This document shows, piece by piece, positions 1 through 11,301 of a stretch of DNA of 64,000 nucleotides. Source of the stretch: Episyrphus balteatus (taxonomy: Eukaryota > Arthropoda > Insecta > Diptera > Syrphidae); assembly GCF_945859705.1 (NCBI RefSeq), contig NC_079134.1, positions 155,283,718 to 155,347,717 on the forward strand. Reading direction: 5' to 3'. The position numbers were made by a program, and so were the translations under genes. Each line of letters opens with the position of its first letter. Positions within the stretch are counted from its first letter, which is position 1. The notes under the pieces are model-generated. The model searched no databases, was not told the origin of the DNA, and saw only the letters and a program-made list of their open reading frames with translations.

Positions 1-1080
1 CGTGTTATCAAACTTTAAAGAATATTTTTAATTTAACTGTCAAGGACAAGTGAAAAAAGACGTCACCGCCCACCCGTCAACTGTCACAGACGATAAAAAT
101 TTATGAAACCCATCATTGGACCCCAATAAAGAAAATATTAAACCAACACACAATGTCAGGCATATTTAACTGGGTGAATAAAATAGACCGGCCCATTCAT
201 TAATTAATTGAAAACAAAAAATGTTTCTTCTTCTTCAAACAAAGCAAATGCGGCTACAAACAAGTCGTAAATTTTTCGGTTGAACTATCAAGTGCTGTGA
301 TCTTGAACTGCCTTGGGTGAACACTGAACAAAAACATTGAACATGACCTCTAACTTTTCTCTTCTCCTCCCATAAGCAGAACATGGAAAAATTCCATATA
401 TTTAGCCTTGAAATGAGAGCAAAATTCTTCTCTGGAATGTTTATTTTATTTACATGGGTTGTTTGAAATGTTTTCAAACAGATTACAAGGTTAGAAACGA
501 TAGTTTTTGAAATATGTTATTTTTTTCCCTCTAATTTATAGGTGATGTATGAAAAACCTACACAAATGATTGAAGATTATTTTCGAAAATTTGTTTGTTT
601 AATTAAAAATTTGTAATGGAAATAGAAACAAGGGAAGTGTATTTTTATAGTTTACGAGTACACAGTTGTGGGAAATTCCAGGTGTTTATTATTGCACTTA
701 AGATGGGTGTTTGAAATTTCCGCATTTTCAATTATATTTTAATGTGATTTTGTATGACCTTTCTGTCGGGTGCAATTAGTCCTTGATTACTAAATTTATA
801 CTTAAGTATTTGGTTTAATTTTAATAAAATTAAAAATGTAAACCAAATTAGATTTGAACAGAAAAATGCATTAGTTTCGGTCCCAAAAAATTCAGTGGTA
901 TGTAGTACAATGTAATATAAATATAATCAAAGTTTTTTGGCAAGTCAAAAAAAAAAAAAAAATATTTAAAATTAAAATTTGTATTTAAAACTAAAATTTG
1001 TATGTATTTAAAAAAAATTATTTTTCAAAAAAAAATATTTTTTTTTCACCACTATTTGTAAAGGAAATAGCTTTTTGATC
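1..1080. other. AT-rich non-coding DNA, nothing recognised
   Basis: No credible coding frame, RNA gene or bounded repeat was seen. The first 100 bases contain several TGTCA motifs, and there is an A run near 947-961. Short frames here have no family resemblance. Confidence 0.5.
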
Positions 1081-1735
1081 GGGTTGGGGTCAAAATTCTG
1101 TATGTGCCAAAATTTGGATTCCAAAATTATGTATTCCAAAATTCTGTATTTTAAAAATCTGTTAACATAAAATTCTGTATTTCAAAATTCTGTAAATGAT
1201 AAAAGAAATATTGTTTTGATAGTGAAAAAAATTTAATTTACAGGATTTTTGGAGCACCTACAGATTTTTGGTATTTTTTTTGGAGAAATTGCTTTGAAAT
1301 AAAGTACCTCCCCATTCCCCAATTAATTTCCATATGGCTTACAGCTATTTGATTGAATTTGAATGGAATACCTTAATTACCAAAGTACTTGTAATATTTA
1401 GCAAAGATATTTCATCATTTTGTTTTTTGTTTTTTATTTTTTATTTGCTAAACTGTCACATAAGGTTTTATGTAGAATAAAAATCCTTAAGTTTCGTTTT
1501 ACCAAACGGCTCTTATACACTGTTATAATTAATTTGTTAATTGAATACAAATTGTTCAACAGGCAAGATAAAAATGTATAGGTTTTTGGAATATGCAGAA
1601 TTCCAAAAAGTAGAACAATGGATTTGCAGAATTTTAGAAACAGAATTTTGGATTTACAGAATTTTGAAATAAAGAATAAGAAAAGCAGAATAATGGAATA
1701 CAGAATTATGTTCATACAGAATTTTTTTTTTACCC
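1081..1735. mobile_element. Degenerate CAGAATTTTG-rich inverted-repeat element
   Basis: The left end reads GGGTTGGGGTCAAAATTCTG and is followed by repeated AAATTCTGTAT units. The right part (1590-1735) has the inverse motif CAGAATTTTG several times and ends in ACCC. This matches the organisation of the better preserved Mutator-like copies at 22019-22424 and 49858-52870, which also begin with GGG and end in CCC. No target-site duplication was found, and the central 300 bp is not alignable by eye, so this is probably an older or related family. Boundaries are approximate. Confidence 0.5.
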
Positions 1736-1924
1736 TTAAGACTTACCATATACCTACATAGGTAGGGTGGTGTTGTCGAAAAAACTAAAAAATAAATGAA
1801 ATTTAAAGTGTGGCAACCCTATGCCTTGACAGGATGCTTCTAAGCATAGTTTTATTGCTTCACAGGATGCTTCTTAAACTTGAATTCAAAAATAGTTTTT
1901 TATGTATTTTATTAAGCTCCAAAC

Positions 1925-2822
1925 CAGTGGCGTACGTTGAGTCGTCGGGGCCACGGGGCAAGACTACATTTTGGGGCCCCTTTGATATTTGGGGGCCCTT
2001 TAGATACAAAAAAAAAAGTACGTATACGTCATACATTTTTTTTTGTATGGCTTATTTATTTTTAGGTTTATTTTAATGTTTTAATATGTTCGTAATGCAC
2101 TTTGCTATACTTACTTAAAATTTCAATCATAAAAGTAGTAAATAGTTGTAGACCGGGCGGCGGCTGCAGAAACGCTCAACTCATCGAGCTAAAGAAAAAT
2201 TCACTTTTGTAGCAAAAGATGAATTTGAGTAACTTCGAAAACCAGAGGGGCCCCCAAAATTTATTATTAATTTAGAGACCCCTAAATAATTTTTTTCTAG
2301 CTTAGAATAGAATAGCTCATAGATAGTTCTTGGGGCCTCTGTTCTGAAGTAATATGAACATGTACATATTTGATTTTCCAGCATCAAACATAATTTTTTT
2401 TTATGGTGGGGCCCCTGAAAAATTAATTTGGGGTCCCCAAAATTAAATATTTAGCGGCCCCTAAAATAAAAATTTTTGAAGCTTAGAATTGATAGTTCTT
2501 GGGGCCTCTGTTTTGAAGTAATAAATACATATATTTGATTTTCCATCATCAGACATAATTTTTATTTTTTTTGGGGCCCCTGCGGTAACCTTTTTACTAA
2601 ATCAATATATATTGTGTGGTTACCAAAGCATTATACATTATACTGAATGACATAATTTGTCTCCCTCTTGTATCCGAAGTGATTCAAATACATTTTAATT
2701 TACTTCGTTACTCAATTTATGCTAACAGTTTCCTTCTCTGCATTGTCTCCAGTGGGGGCCCTGAGGTCAGTCGGGGGCCCCGGGGCGTCGCCCTGCTTGC
2801 CCCAAGGGAGTGTACGCCCCTG
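1925..2822. mobile_element. hAT-type MITE, 898 bp, with 8-bp TSD
   Basis: The element starts CAGTGGCGTACG and ends in the complement of CAGGGGCGTACA, with further similarity around GGGGCAAG. It is flanked by the identical 8-mer CTCCAAAC (1917-1924 and 2823-2830). The length and the T at position 2 and A at position 7 of the TSD fit hAT integration, and CAGNGGC-type ends are typical of that superfamily. The interior is rich in GGGGCCCC tracts and repeats a unit containing TAGTTCTTGGGGCCTCTG (about 2325 and 2490). It has no transposase and is non-autonomous. Confidence 0.85.
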
Positions 2823-2830
2823 CTCCAAAC

Positions 2831-3821
2831 CAGAAATCCCTCATTTTGATTATGCACATCTCCAAGTATTGTTTAAATCATGACCTAAATTTATTCTTCG
2901 AAGTCGATTTGACTTCCTTAAAAATTTTAAATGTTTAAAAATGTTTGTCTAAAGATCCAATTTATAAGTGGCTATACACAATTTAACCTTTATGTGCCGA
3001 CAGCACATAATTAATGTTAACATTCAAATTATTGCCAATTTTTAAGCTGTTCCTTTAAGCTTTCTATTGAATAGCTTGTTCTACTTATGTCATTCAAAAT
3101 TAACTTTATTCTTTGTAATAACTTACATAAATTCAAATTTGCATTGAATCAACAATCATTAAATTGATTATATTGTCCACTTGCCCACATAAAAAACCTA
3201 ACCAATTTAATAAAGCAAATATTTATCCCAATGGTGTCAGACTGTCCATCAGACTTTGAAGACAAGTTCAATTCAAATCAAACATTGAATTCAATGTAAT
3301 TTTTTTTCTGCTGTCTTCAAACTTAATCACCTTTCAATTAAATCACAAAACACTATTTCGAGCGAAATAGAAACATGAAAAATGTCTGATTCTTCTATTC
3401 AAGTGTCAAAATACAAATCGGATTTACTGATTTGTTGCCTTACCAATCCAATGTGGCGATTAAGGTCTATTGATTATTTTGTTGTTAACAAAAAAAAAAA
3501 AAACAAAAACGTAAAACTATCAGGTTGTATTGGTTTTAACATAAGCGGTCTATAGCAGGGGGCACAAAGTCCATCCTTAACTATTGATATCTCATCGATT
3601 TCGAATATGGTTGTGTTGATGGTTGTTTTTGTATAGAATAGAGAAGTGATTTAGCTGCGGATTTGGCGCCACAGAGGTGAAAATTATTATAGGCTGTATT
3701 ATGTTCCCCGGCGATTTAAGACCTTTTCAAAATTTGCAGACACAATGACGCATAGCCACATAAATCATTACGATTTAGTCAGATTTTTGTTTTTTTTTTG
3801 GTGGCTTTCTTGCCAAAGGTG
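2831..3821. other. Non-coding, nothing recognised
   Basis: AT-rich sequence without a supported gene or bounded repeat. An A run lies near 3491-3503. A short frame at 3745-3945 has no recognisable domain. Confidence 0.45.
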
Positions 3822-3959
3822 CTATTTTAGATTGGAAATAATAATTTTAAAAATGTCTGCAAAGAAATTATATTTTATTTTTTTCGGGGCAATGATCTTT
3901 AAGTTTGATTTGTTGCCAAAAAAAGAAGAGCTTGACTTTTTTTGAAGATGACACACTCG

Positions 3960-4200
3960 CTTAGAGGGATTATTAGAAACTGAAAAGATGATATAATGAC
4001 TCAAAGTTGAAGAAATACCTGTTTGTACATCAATATTTCTTGTATTCATATTGAATACAAAAAGTAGTGGCCCTAACGTTCAACCCTGAGGCACTTTTTG
4101 CCTAACTTCAAATCTTGTTTTGTTTATATAGTCATGATGGAAGCCACTGTAATTAACAGATGTTTTTTTTCTTTTGTAAAACTGTCTGCAGTTTTCAATC
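3960..4200 (-). pseudogene. Possible LINE reverse-transcriptase relic
   Basis: On the minus strand, near 4110-4055, the translation reads KVPQG, a stop, then TLGPLLFVF. This resembles the GVPQGSxLGPLLF motif of non-LTR reverse transcriptases. The upstream frame continues as FHHDYINKTRFEVRQ, compatible with the segment that usually precedes it. Downstream similarity fades quickly and no YxDD motif follows. The stop in the conserved motif shows it is dead if real. The call rests on a single motif. Confidence 0.35.
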
Positions 4201-5566
4201 ATGTCTGATGTGTCCAAAGAAAATAAAACTAGACCTCACGTAACCTGGTTTAAATTAAATAAAAAAAATATCTAGAACCTCTGTCGATTACAATTCAAGT
4301 GCAATTCGATTACATAAAAACCATCAATGAATGCAAATAGCATATAAACAAATGAAAGGCGTTCAAATAGAAACAGCTGGCTTTTACTATGACATCACTT
4401 TGAGACAGAATATGTGTTTAGCATTAATTGGTGTTAATCAACAATCTACGAGAGTAAAACGTAAATCGAAGTGTAAATGCAATAAGCATATACTCCTTAA
4501 TTTGGCTTGGTTTTGTTTTATTGTCAATTTTCTAATTGAAGTCAATTTCCTTCTTTTCAACTGCATGGCTAACGCTCCTCTTGTAACGTTATTAGTATTT
4601 AATCGAACTTGGGTGATTTGTTGACTTTAACTAACAGTTTGTTTGACAACTCAACAATTACTTCTTCTAAGATTGTATGAAAGTGCTCGGTGGCCGTATG
4701 TGTCAATAGATTGACAGATAAAGACGATTAAATAGATATATGCATGTACAAGTTGGCGCACACAAAACTGTCCGTCTATACCCACACGTTCACCAGACAA
4801 AAGATTACAATCAACATGTTCGATTTCTATGGGAGAGTCCTTTTTTATTGACGTATTGTTGCACTGATTTGCAATCACTTTGATCGATTAAAAAGGCAAT
4901 TCAATGAAAAAACACTCACATATTGATTGTCAGAAGTCATAGACTATGCGTTAAATTGATGATTATGCAAAAAGAGTCATTTGTCAGATTGATTGACAAT
5001 TGATGATCTGCAATTGGAAAGTGCTTTGTGAATGCAAAGTGATTGTTTCACAGTTTTGAATGAAATGTGTTTAGTTTTTGTGTGGTTGATATAGATGTTT
5101 GTTTGATATAGAATTTGAATACCATTTATGGCTACTTTATAGAATAAACGTATGAAGAGCTTAAGTGATGATGACTGCTTAATAATGATTCATGCAACTT
5201 AAAATAGTTTATTGAGCTACGTTTACAAAGTAAACGAAATTAGTCAACGCATTGATTCTCTGAAGTAATAATGATGTCAAAATTTTTTTCAAGTGTGTTG
5301 TAACGTGTGTTTACGAGTAGGTAATGCTGCGCTGACACACAATTTTGAATTTTGATATTGACCAATTTTAAACTATTTTGTAATATTTTTAAGTACGTAG
5401 ATAGTATGTTCTCACCTGAGTCTCAGTTTAAAGACATGAGTTTGTAGTGGACAAGCCTATCCATTTAGGAACGAAAATTCCGACTCTAATTTTTTGTTGA
5501 TTTTTCAAAAAATACAAAGCCATGGCATGCATACCCGTAGGGAGGAAAGACCGCCCCATTTAGTGT
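4201..5566. other. Non-coding, nothing recognised
   Basis: Unique-looking AT-rich DNA with many short ATTGA/TGATTG motifs around 4880-5050. No coding potential or bounded repeat was seen. Confidence 0.45.
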
Positions 5567-5570
5567 TTAA

Positions 5571-6799
5571 GGGCCAAAATCATGGAGGTGGAAAATTTAA
5601 TGTCCACGCATTTTTTTAAATCAAAATAACATTTATTTAAAGTTTTTTTCTCATTTACCAATTAAAATAGTAGGCACGCATATACGAATATATTTGTTTC
5701 GGTTAGAAAAGTTTAAATTTCTTTTTTATTCCATTTTATATACCCAAAAACAGCGTTCCCGGACATGTCCATAACTCAAAAACTGATATTCAAATGACTT
5801 AAAAACACATTAAAGTCAATTATTTTTAAGTATTTTGTTTTCTAAATACTACATATATGTAAACAATACTTTTTATAAATTGGTACATCTCTTACAAAAA
5901 AAAATAAGTTTTTTGTTTTTTTTATACATTAATAAAAGTTGTCCCAAGAAAAATGACGCATAAAAGCAACATTTCTTAATGTATCAATATTTTAATTATC
6001 TAACTTACAAATTGTGCTGCAAGCTGTTTTTAAAGTTGATTTTATATAGATTTATCATTCCACGCTTATTTTTATGGATAAATATATAAAATGTATGTAA
6101 GAAGCTAGTTTTAGTTTCATTTTTAATTAGCGTACATCAGTTAACCGTCATTTCGGGAACGCTTGTTTCGGGGTATAGTTAGATTGAAATTTTAATTTTT
6201 TGGTGATATTTTGATCGAAAATTGAGGCCACTGCAATATAATCTCAAAAATATTTCGTTTAACTTTGTGACATAAAAAAAATAAATTAAGGTCAAAACGT
6301 CATTTCCGGGAACGTCATTTCCGGGAACGCTCTTAGAATCTGAATAAATAATGTAGTCTAACACTCATAATTTTGCATTTTTTTGGTATTTTTACTTAGT
6401 AGTCTATCTAAGTATGGCTGTAATATACACTTTTATCAAAAAAGTTACAAGAATACAAAAGAAAAAATTACTTATGGCCTAAGTGTTTCGGACGTGCATA
6501 AAAGCATTTTTTTTGTAGAAATCGGTCTCTGTTCATTTATTTATGACCTACTACCTCAATATAATAGTATATCATTCACATTGATACTATTTCTAGACCC
6601 CTAAAGTCGTTTTGAAGAGATTACTAATTTTTGGGGTTTTGCGGTAAATTGAAAAATATACATTTTTGTGCTCTGCCCGTTCATGAACCGACAAATTATG
6701 GCTAAAGCGAACATTTGAGCATGAAATTTTTATCATAAGACAAAGTTGATTTCTTAAGAATTCGGTCATCGAAATTTCCCACCTCCATGATTTTGACCC
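5571..6799. mobile_element. TTAA-flanked foldback MITE, about 1.23 kb
   Basis: The inverted ends GGGCCAAAATCATGGAGGTG and its near-complement (about 28 of 30 bases) sit directly inside TTAA on both sides (5567-5570 and 6800-6803). A TTAA duplication is the signature of piggyBac-type insertion, although these ends begin GGG rather than the usual CCC. The right half repeats CGTCATTTCCGGGAA twice (about 6298-6330). It holds a nested TA-flanked element at 5741-6175 and has no transposase. Confidence 0.65.
5741..6175. mobile_element. Nested TA-flanked MITE (Tc1/mariner-like), 435 bp
   Basis: Its left end is TACCCAAAAACAGCGTTCCC and its right end is the complement of TACCCCGAAACAAGCGTTCC. TA dinucleotides flank both ends (5739-5740 and 6176-6177). 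The inverted ends and TA duplication suggest a Tc1/mariner-type non-autonomous element inside the TTAA element. Parts of its terminal motif (CGGGAACG) recur outside it at 6305-6330. Confidence 0.55.
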
Positions 6800-6803
6800 T
6801 TAA

Positions 6804-7655
6804 CCGTTTTAAAAAATCAATACAAAATATCGTTTAATTAAAATAAAGTGTTTATTCATCAACTTTAATGTTTTTTTTTGCAGGAAAACTCATTATTAAA
6901 AAAAATTAAAAATTACTGAACAAAAGATAATACGTTTTGAAAAAAACATCTAACAAAAAAAGGCATTGCCCTCTATCAACTTCCGTTGATTATAAAACCG
7001 TTTTTATCTTAAAATTTGGATGCTTTTTGTAATAATCACAAACGTATGCTATATTTTTATCGGTTCCCAACTTTTATTACAAGAAAAGAAAAAGTTTAAA
7101 CTTTAAAATATTTCATTTAAAAAAGTATAAATTTCTTTTCACACAAAACATGACGATTTGCTGAAAAATCACAAAATTTACTATATCTTTTCGAGATTTC
7201 AACCAAACTTGCTCATACTTACAGGCATAATACATAAATCGATCTTACCAGAAGCCATTTATTTTATATTTAAAGTATTGCCAATTTAATTTTTTTTTCA
7301 TACAAAATAGTACAAAAACGGTCTTGCCCTCACTTCCCCTACTTATTACCAAAATCAGTTAACTTGTTCGATACCTATCCGAAATTCAGAAGGTCTGCCA
7401 AATTCAAAGTCATAAAGTTTTTACATTTTTACCCAAACTATTGAGAATGAAATACAATTCAAGTTCTAATGAATAGTAGGAGTTTTACCATTGAAATTTA
7501 AAGAGTATCAATAGTTTACAGTAGTATGCAATTAAATGGACTTGATTTAAGTGCGTTCCCTGCTTAATTAAGTTAGAAAGAACTATCATTCTTCAAAAAA
7601 AAAAACAAAAACATTTAGAAGCAAGAATTTTAAAATTGGGTTTGCGTTAAAAAAA
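6804..7655. other. AT-rich non-coding, nothing recognised
   Basis: Long A/T tracts and no supported gene. A segment at 7316-7340 weakly resembles 5541-5556 in inverse, but I could not define an element from it. Confidence 0.4.
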
Positions 7656-7745
7656 TCATGTGTGCAATTCACACGTGGTTGAAGTGAAACCTTAAAAATC
7701 ATTTTAAAAAAATCGAAAAAATACAACTTTTTTTATTCCATCACT

Positions 7746-8317
7746 TTTTTTGACTTTTTAATCAAAACCAACATTACGATGATGGAGAATTCCGAAAAAG
7801 TGGGTCTCGCAATTCCGTCCGTCCGTATGTGCGTCTGTGAGTCTGTGCGTCTGTGAGTCTGTGCGTCTGTACGTCCATCTGTACACATTTCCACAGCCTT
7901 AACGCGTGGATGGATTTTCTTCAAATTTGGTACAGATGATTTTTATGGAATTCTGAACGTTGGTTTTTCTTTTGTTTTTTTATATCTCGTTTAGAACGTA
8001 TACCTCCCATACAAAAAAATACGATATTGCGAATTTCTCGAAAACGGCTCTAACGATTTTGATTAAACTTTGTATAGGTAATATTTAAAGCAATGGCAAT
8101 AAAACTGCATTTTTATGTTTTCTCAAAAAAGTCAAATACAAAAAAAAATTTTTTATATGAAAAAAATTTAGTCTAAATGTCGGCTCTTCCCCAACCTCAA
8201 CAAAATTTCTTTAAAATTTATTTTAGAGGAAGCTCGTAAAATCTACAAGTAAACTAACATAAAAGTGCTTTGAACTGCAAGAGCAAGTACGTGCGACCCC
8301 AGTCGTGCATTTTATTT
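7746..8317 (-). mobile_element. Internally deleted Helentron derivative
   Basis: Its right end shares about 39 bases, beginning AGAGCAAGTACGTGCGACCC and ending TTTTATTTT, with the proposed 5' end of the autonomous Helentron at 47117-47155. Its left part (ACATTACGATGATGGAGA, the CTGTGCGTC microsatellite, TCGAAAACGGCTCTAACGAT, TGTCGGCTCTTCCC) follows the Helentron 3' region at 37047-37480 in the same order. It therefore looks like a Helentron copy that lost all coding sequence. It carries one of the three roughly 183-bp units present in the large element. The 3' hairpin is not visible at its left edge. Copy B shows the uninterrupted host sequence. Confidence 0.65.
7806..7876. repeat. CTGTGCGTC/CTGTGAGTC microsatellite
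   Basis: Imperfect tandem array of a CTGTGNGTC-type unit inside the Helentron derivative. The equivalent array in the large Helentron lies at 37105-37154. Such internal arrays are common in Helentron/DINE-type elements. Confidence 0.8.
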
Positions 8318-9020
8318 TATATGACAACCTACAATAAATTTTATACCATCTGAAAGCTTATTGTTTCAGCTCAAAATATTTATATCGACAATGTTTATAC
8401 AACATCTACAAAAAAAGCTAGAATTTTTTTAACCCAATTAGTTTTCTAAAAAAAGAAAAACAATCAATCTCTTTTCTCTTCTAATAATAAATTTTATATC
8501 ATTAGTATTTCAGCTTTTATATGACGCTTATGCCTACAAAAAAAGTAAGAATATTTTAAAGCCAACCATGTAGAAATTTCAAACTGAAATTACGGTACTT
8601 CCTACACTGGTCATCGGCAACAAATCTTCACAGGTGTTTTGAGGTATTTTTTCAAGTTTTTCAATTAAAGATTATATAACTTGTAGAGCACGTACCGTTA
8701 TGTGTGATACATTAAATGAAAGGTAATATTATCAGCATGCGTATTAAAGTTAAATAAATTTGTTATGTGCTCTAGATCAAAAGATATAATGTGTTTAGAA
8801 AAAGAACATCTTTTCACCGAATTTTCTCAGAATTTTGAATATTAAATTAATTGAAATTTTGCACAATCATAATTTATTTAATTATTATCTATCTATTGTA
8901 TAAATTTCATTCATCTATCTATTAAAACAAAAAAGTTATGATCAATTGATTTTTCGTGCTGCTTTTTCGTTTCACCTTGTTTCAAATCACTACGATACTG
9001 AAGAAGTTTTCAATTCAAAA

Positions 9021-11301
9021 ATATGCATTTTTGACCAACACTTTTATTCGGGGATTAGTGGATATTAGTTTTTAAAATTAAGATTTGATACTAAATTATT
9101 GTAAATTATTTTTATTTCAACTGTCTTTTTAACCCTATTTTTTTTAAATTTATTTTTAGTATTTTTTTTTGTTACGTATACGCCAGAGTGAACCAAAAGT
9201 ATTTTTCTTACGTTTCAATTACAAGTACATGTCCATTGTCCATTATATTTTGCGTAAAGCAGCAAAACAAATTAATATGCAGTTGGAAATAGGTCTTTTT
9301 TAACACAAACATATTCAATCAGCTTCTGAATAAAAATGTGCTCCTACACATTATAAGATCACAACAACTCCTTCACAAGCTTTTTGTATAAAGTTAATTT
9401 TTACAAATTAATTTATTAATAGGTATCATGACACCAACAGATAGTTATATCGCAAATATATTATAAAAACGAAAATCTCAACAAAAAAAAAAGCTGATCA
9501 GGAAATCTTAAAAAAAAAAACTACCTAAAGTTGGTAGCTTTTGATTGTAAATTTTTTTGTATTCAAATGAAACAATGTTGTTCTATCATCATGACGTGTG
9601 TGGTTCTAATGATAAATTAATTGCGGTAGACATATAATAAGATAGACAATAACATGATTGTGGTTATTATTATGATTGTATTAAAAATTTAACAATTGAC
9701 CGCTCTGATATATGAAATTCGATTGAGTTAACCAACAAAAAAAAAATTCCATATTGTTTGTAAATAAAAACACATACATGAACACAAATGTTGTAAAGTG
9801 ATTGATTGATTGTTGATTGCAAGGTTACAGGCTGAAATCATATTATGATAAACGCTGAACTTGTTTAAATTACATTTTTTTTTTACTTGGCTCAAACACT
9901 TTTTGTACGTTTGTTAAAAGAGTCTAATGAAATTAATTAAATTGTGCCCAAAAAAATTAATTCATTTGATTTAACTTACAACTAAACAAGATTACAATTA
10001 TTATTATAAATGATTTTTTAATTTTTGTTTTACTTGTCTGAATTCAGATTTTTCCTGTTTGGCTTTTTTACTTGTCTTTTATGTTTAAAATATCATTGCG
10101 TATTTTTTAATAGCAAAATTCTTTTCTGGCTGCAAATTAACAAAACTTATCTCTTTAAATTTATTTTCATAAAGAAAGATACAGTGATATCTATTTTATT
10201 TTTTTAAATTTTGATTGCTAAATAAATAATGAAATTCCAAAGTTCTTAAAAAAAATATATAAAAAAAAAAAAAAAAAAAAACAAAAATGTGACTGAGCTT
10301 TGCATAGCCTTGGTTCAATTATAAAACTGACACAAACATTTGGCGCCTTCATAATTATTTTTTTCGAGACAAATGAAATAAATGCCTATAAAACAATTAT
10401 ATGAGAAAATATTGTTATCAAAATTATCAAATATAGTATTTACGTGTTAAATATTTATGGTTCTCAGATAATGAAAGGAATTTAAAGAATGTCTTGATAA
10501 CAAATAAAGTAAATTGAACTTTCAATGTCAGATCTGTATTGAGATCATTAAAAAGTTTAGTTATCTATTAAATTTTTTGTTTTAAATGTGATTCAGATTG
10601 TCATTAAAACAGGTGAAATTTATTTTGATTGTTTAATAAATTCCAATTGAAACAATCACGATCTAAAAATTTAAAGATTACGGATAGATGAATGAAAAAT
10701 AAACACAAAGACAAACTACGCGGCAGCGGCGCACAATGGGACCAAACGACCAAAACCATCTCAAAATTGGTTTTAACAAATGTGATCATTTCAAAAAAGT
10801 AATGATTGTTTAACATAATAGAAATGTGCGCAATTATGATAGCAAACATTGTTTTTAATATATTTTGGATGAAATTACTTAAAATGAGTCTCGAACCTTA
10901 CATTTCAATTTTTATTGTTTTTCGTCCTATTTTATATAACAAACTTAGTTTTCTCAGAAGTTTGTGAAGAAACCTTATAAGTGTTGTATATCAATAAAAA
11001 GGCTAGAATCTCTACTTTATAAATCCGTCATTTGTTTTTGAATGTACTTCAAATTGATTGTTTTAAAAAAATAACAATTAATGGGATGTAATTTGGCCAA
11101 CTTTAATTTTCAATTGTTGATTTCTCCTTTGCCGACGACTGCCGATGTCGAGTTATGAATGAATTTAGAATCTCATACTACTCAAAATTAAGGAAGAAAA
11201 ATAAAATTTTGAGCATATTTGCGCCATTTTGATTTACGGTCAAAAATATATAAAATAAAAATTTTCCAAAAATGTTTGCAAATCTTTTTTTTACTGTCAT
11301 C
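9021..11301. other. AT-rich non-coding, nothing recognised
   Basis: No coding frame with family resemblance and no bounded element was found. A long A run lies at about 10258-10281. The frames at 10025 and 10604 are chance frames. Confidence 0.45.

Larger units (their letters stand above)
7656..9020. mobile_element. Helentron-like non-autonomous repeat, copy A (interrupted)
   Basis: It begins TCATGTGTGCAATTCACACG, which contains the small hairpin GTGTG-CAATT-CACAC, followed by GAAGTGAAACC. It ends near CTACGATACTGAAGAAGTTTT. The same order of sequence occurs in copy B at 11563-12630, giving two direct copies of about 0.9 kb. The pair GAAGTGAAAC and GTTTTCACTTC near the two ends of copy B is a subterminal inverted repeat. 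With the terminal hairpin and lack of TSD this suggests a Helitron/Helentron-like element, which is inference. Copy A is split by a second element at about 7746-8317. Confidence 0.55.

Noticed and set aside
7806..7876. Tandem array considered as a CRISPR-like repeat
   Set aside because: Units are 8-10 bp without spacers, in a eukaryotic transposon; it is a microsatellite.
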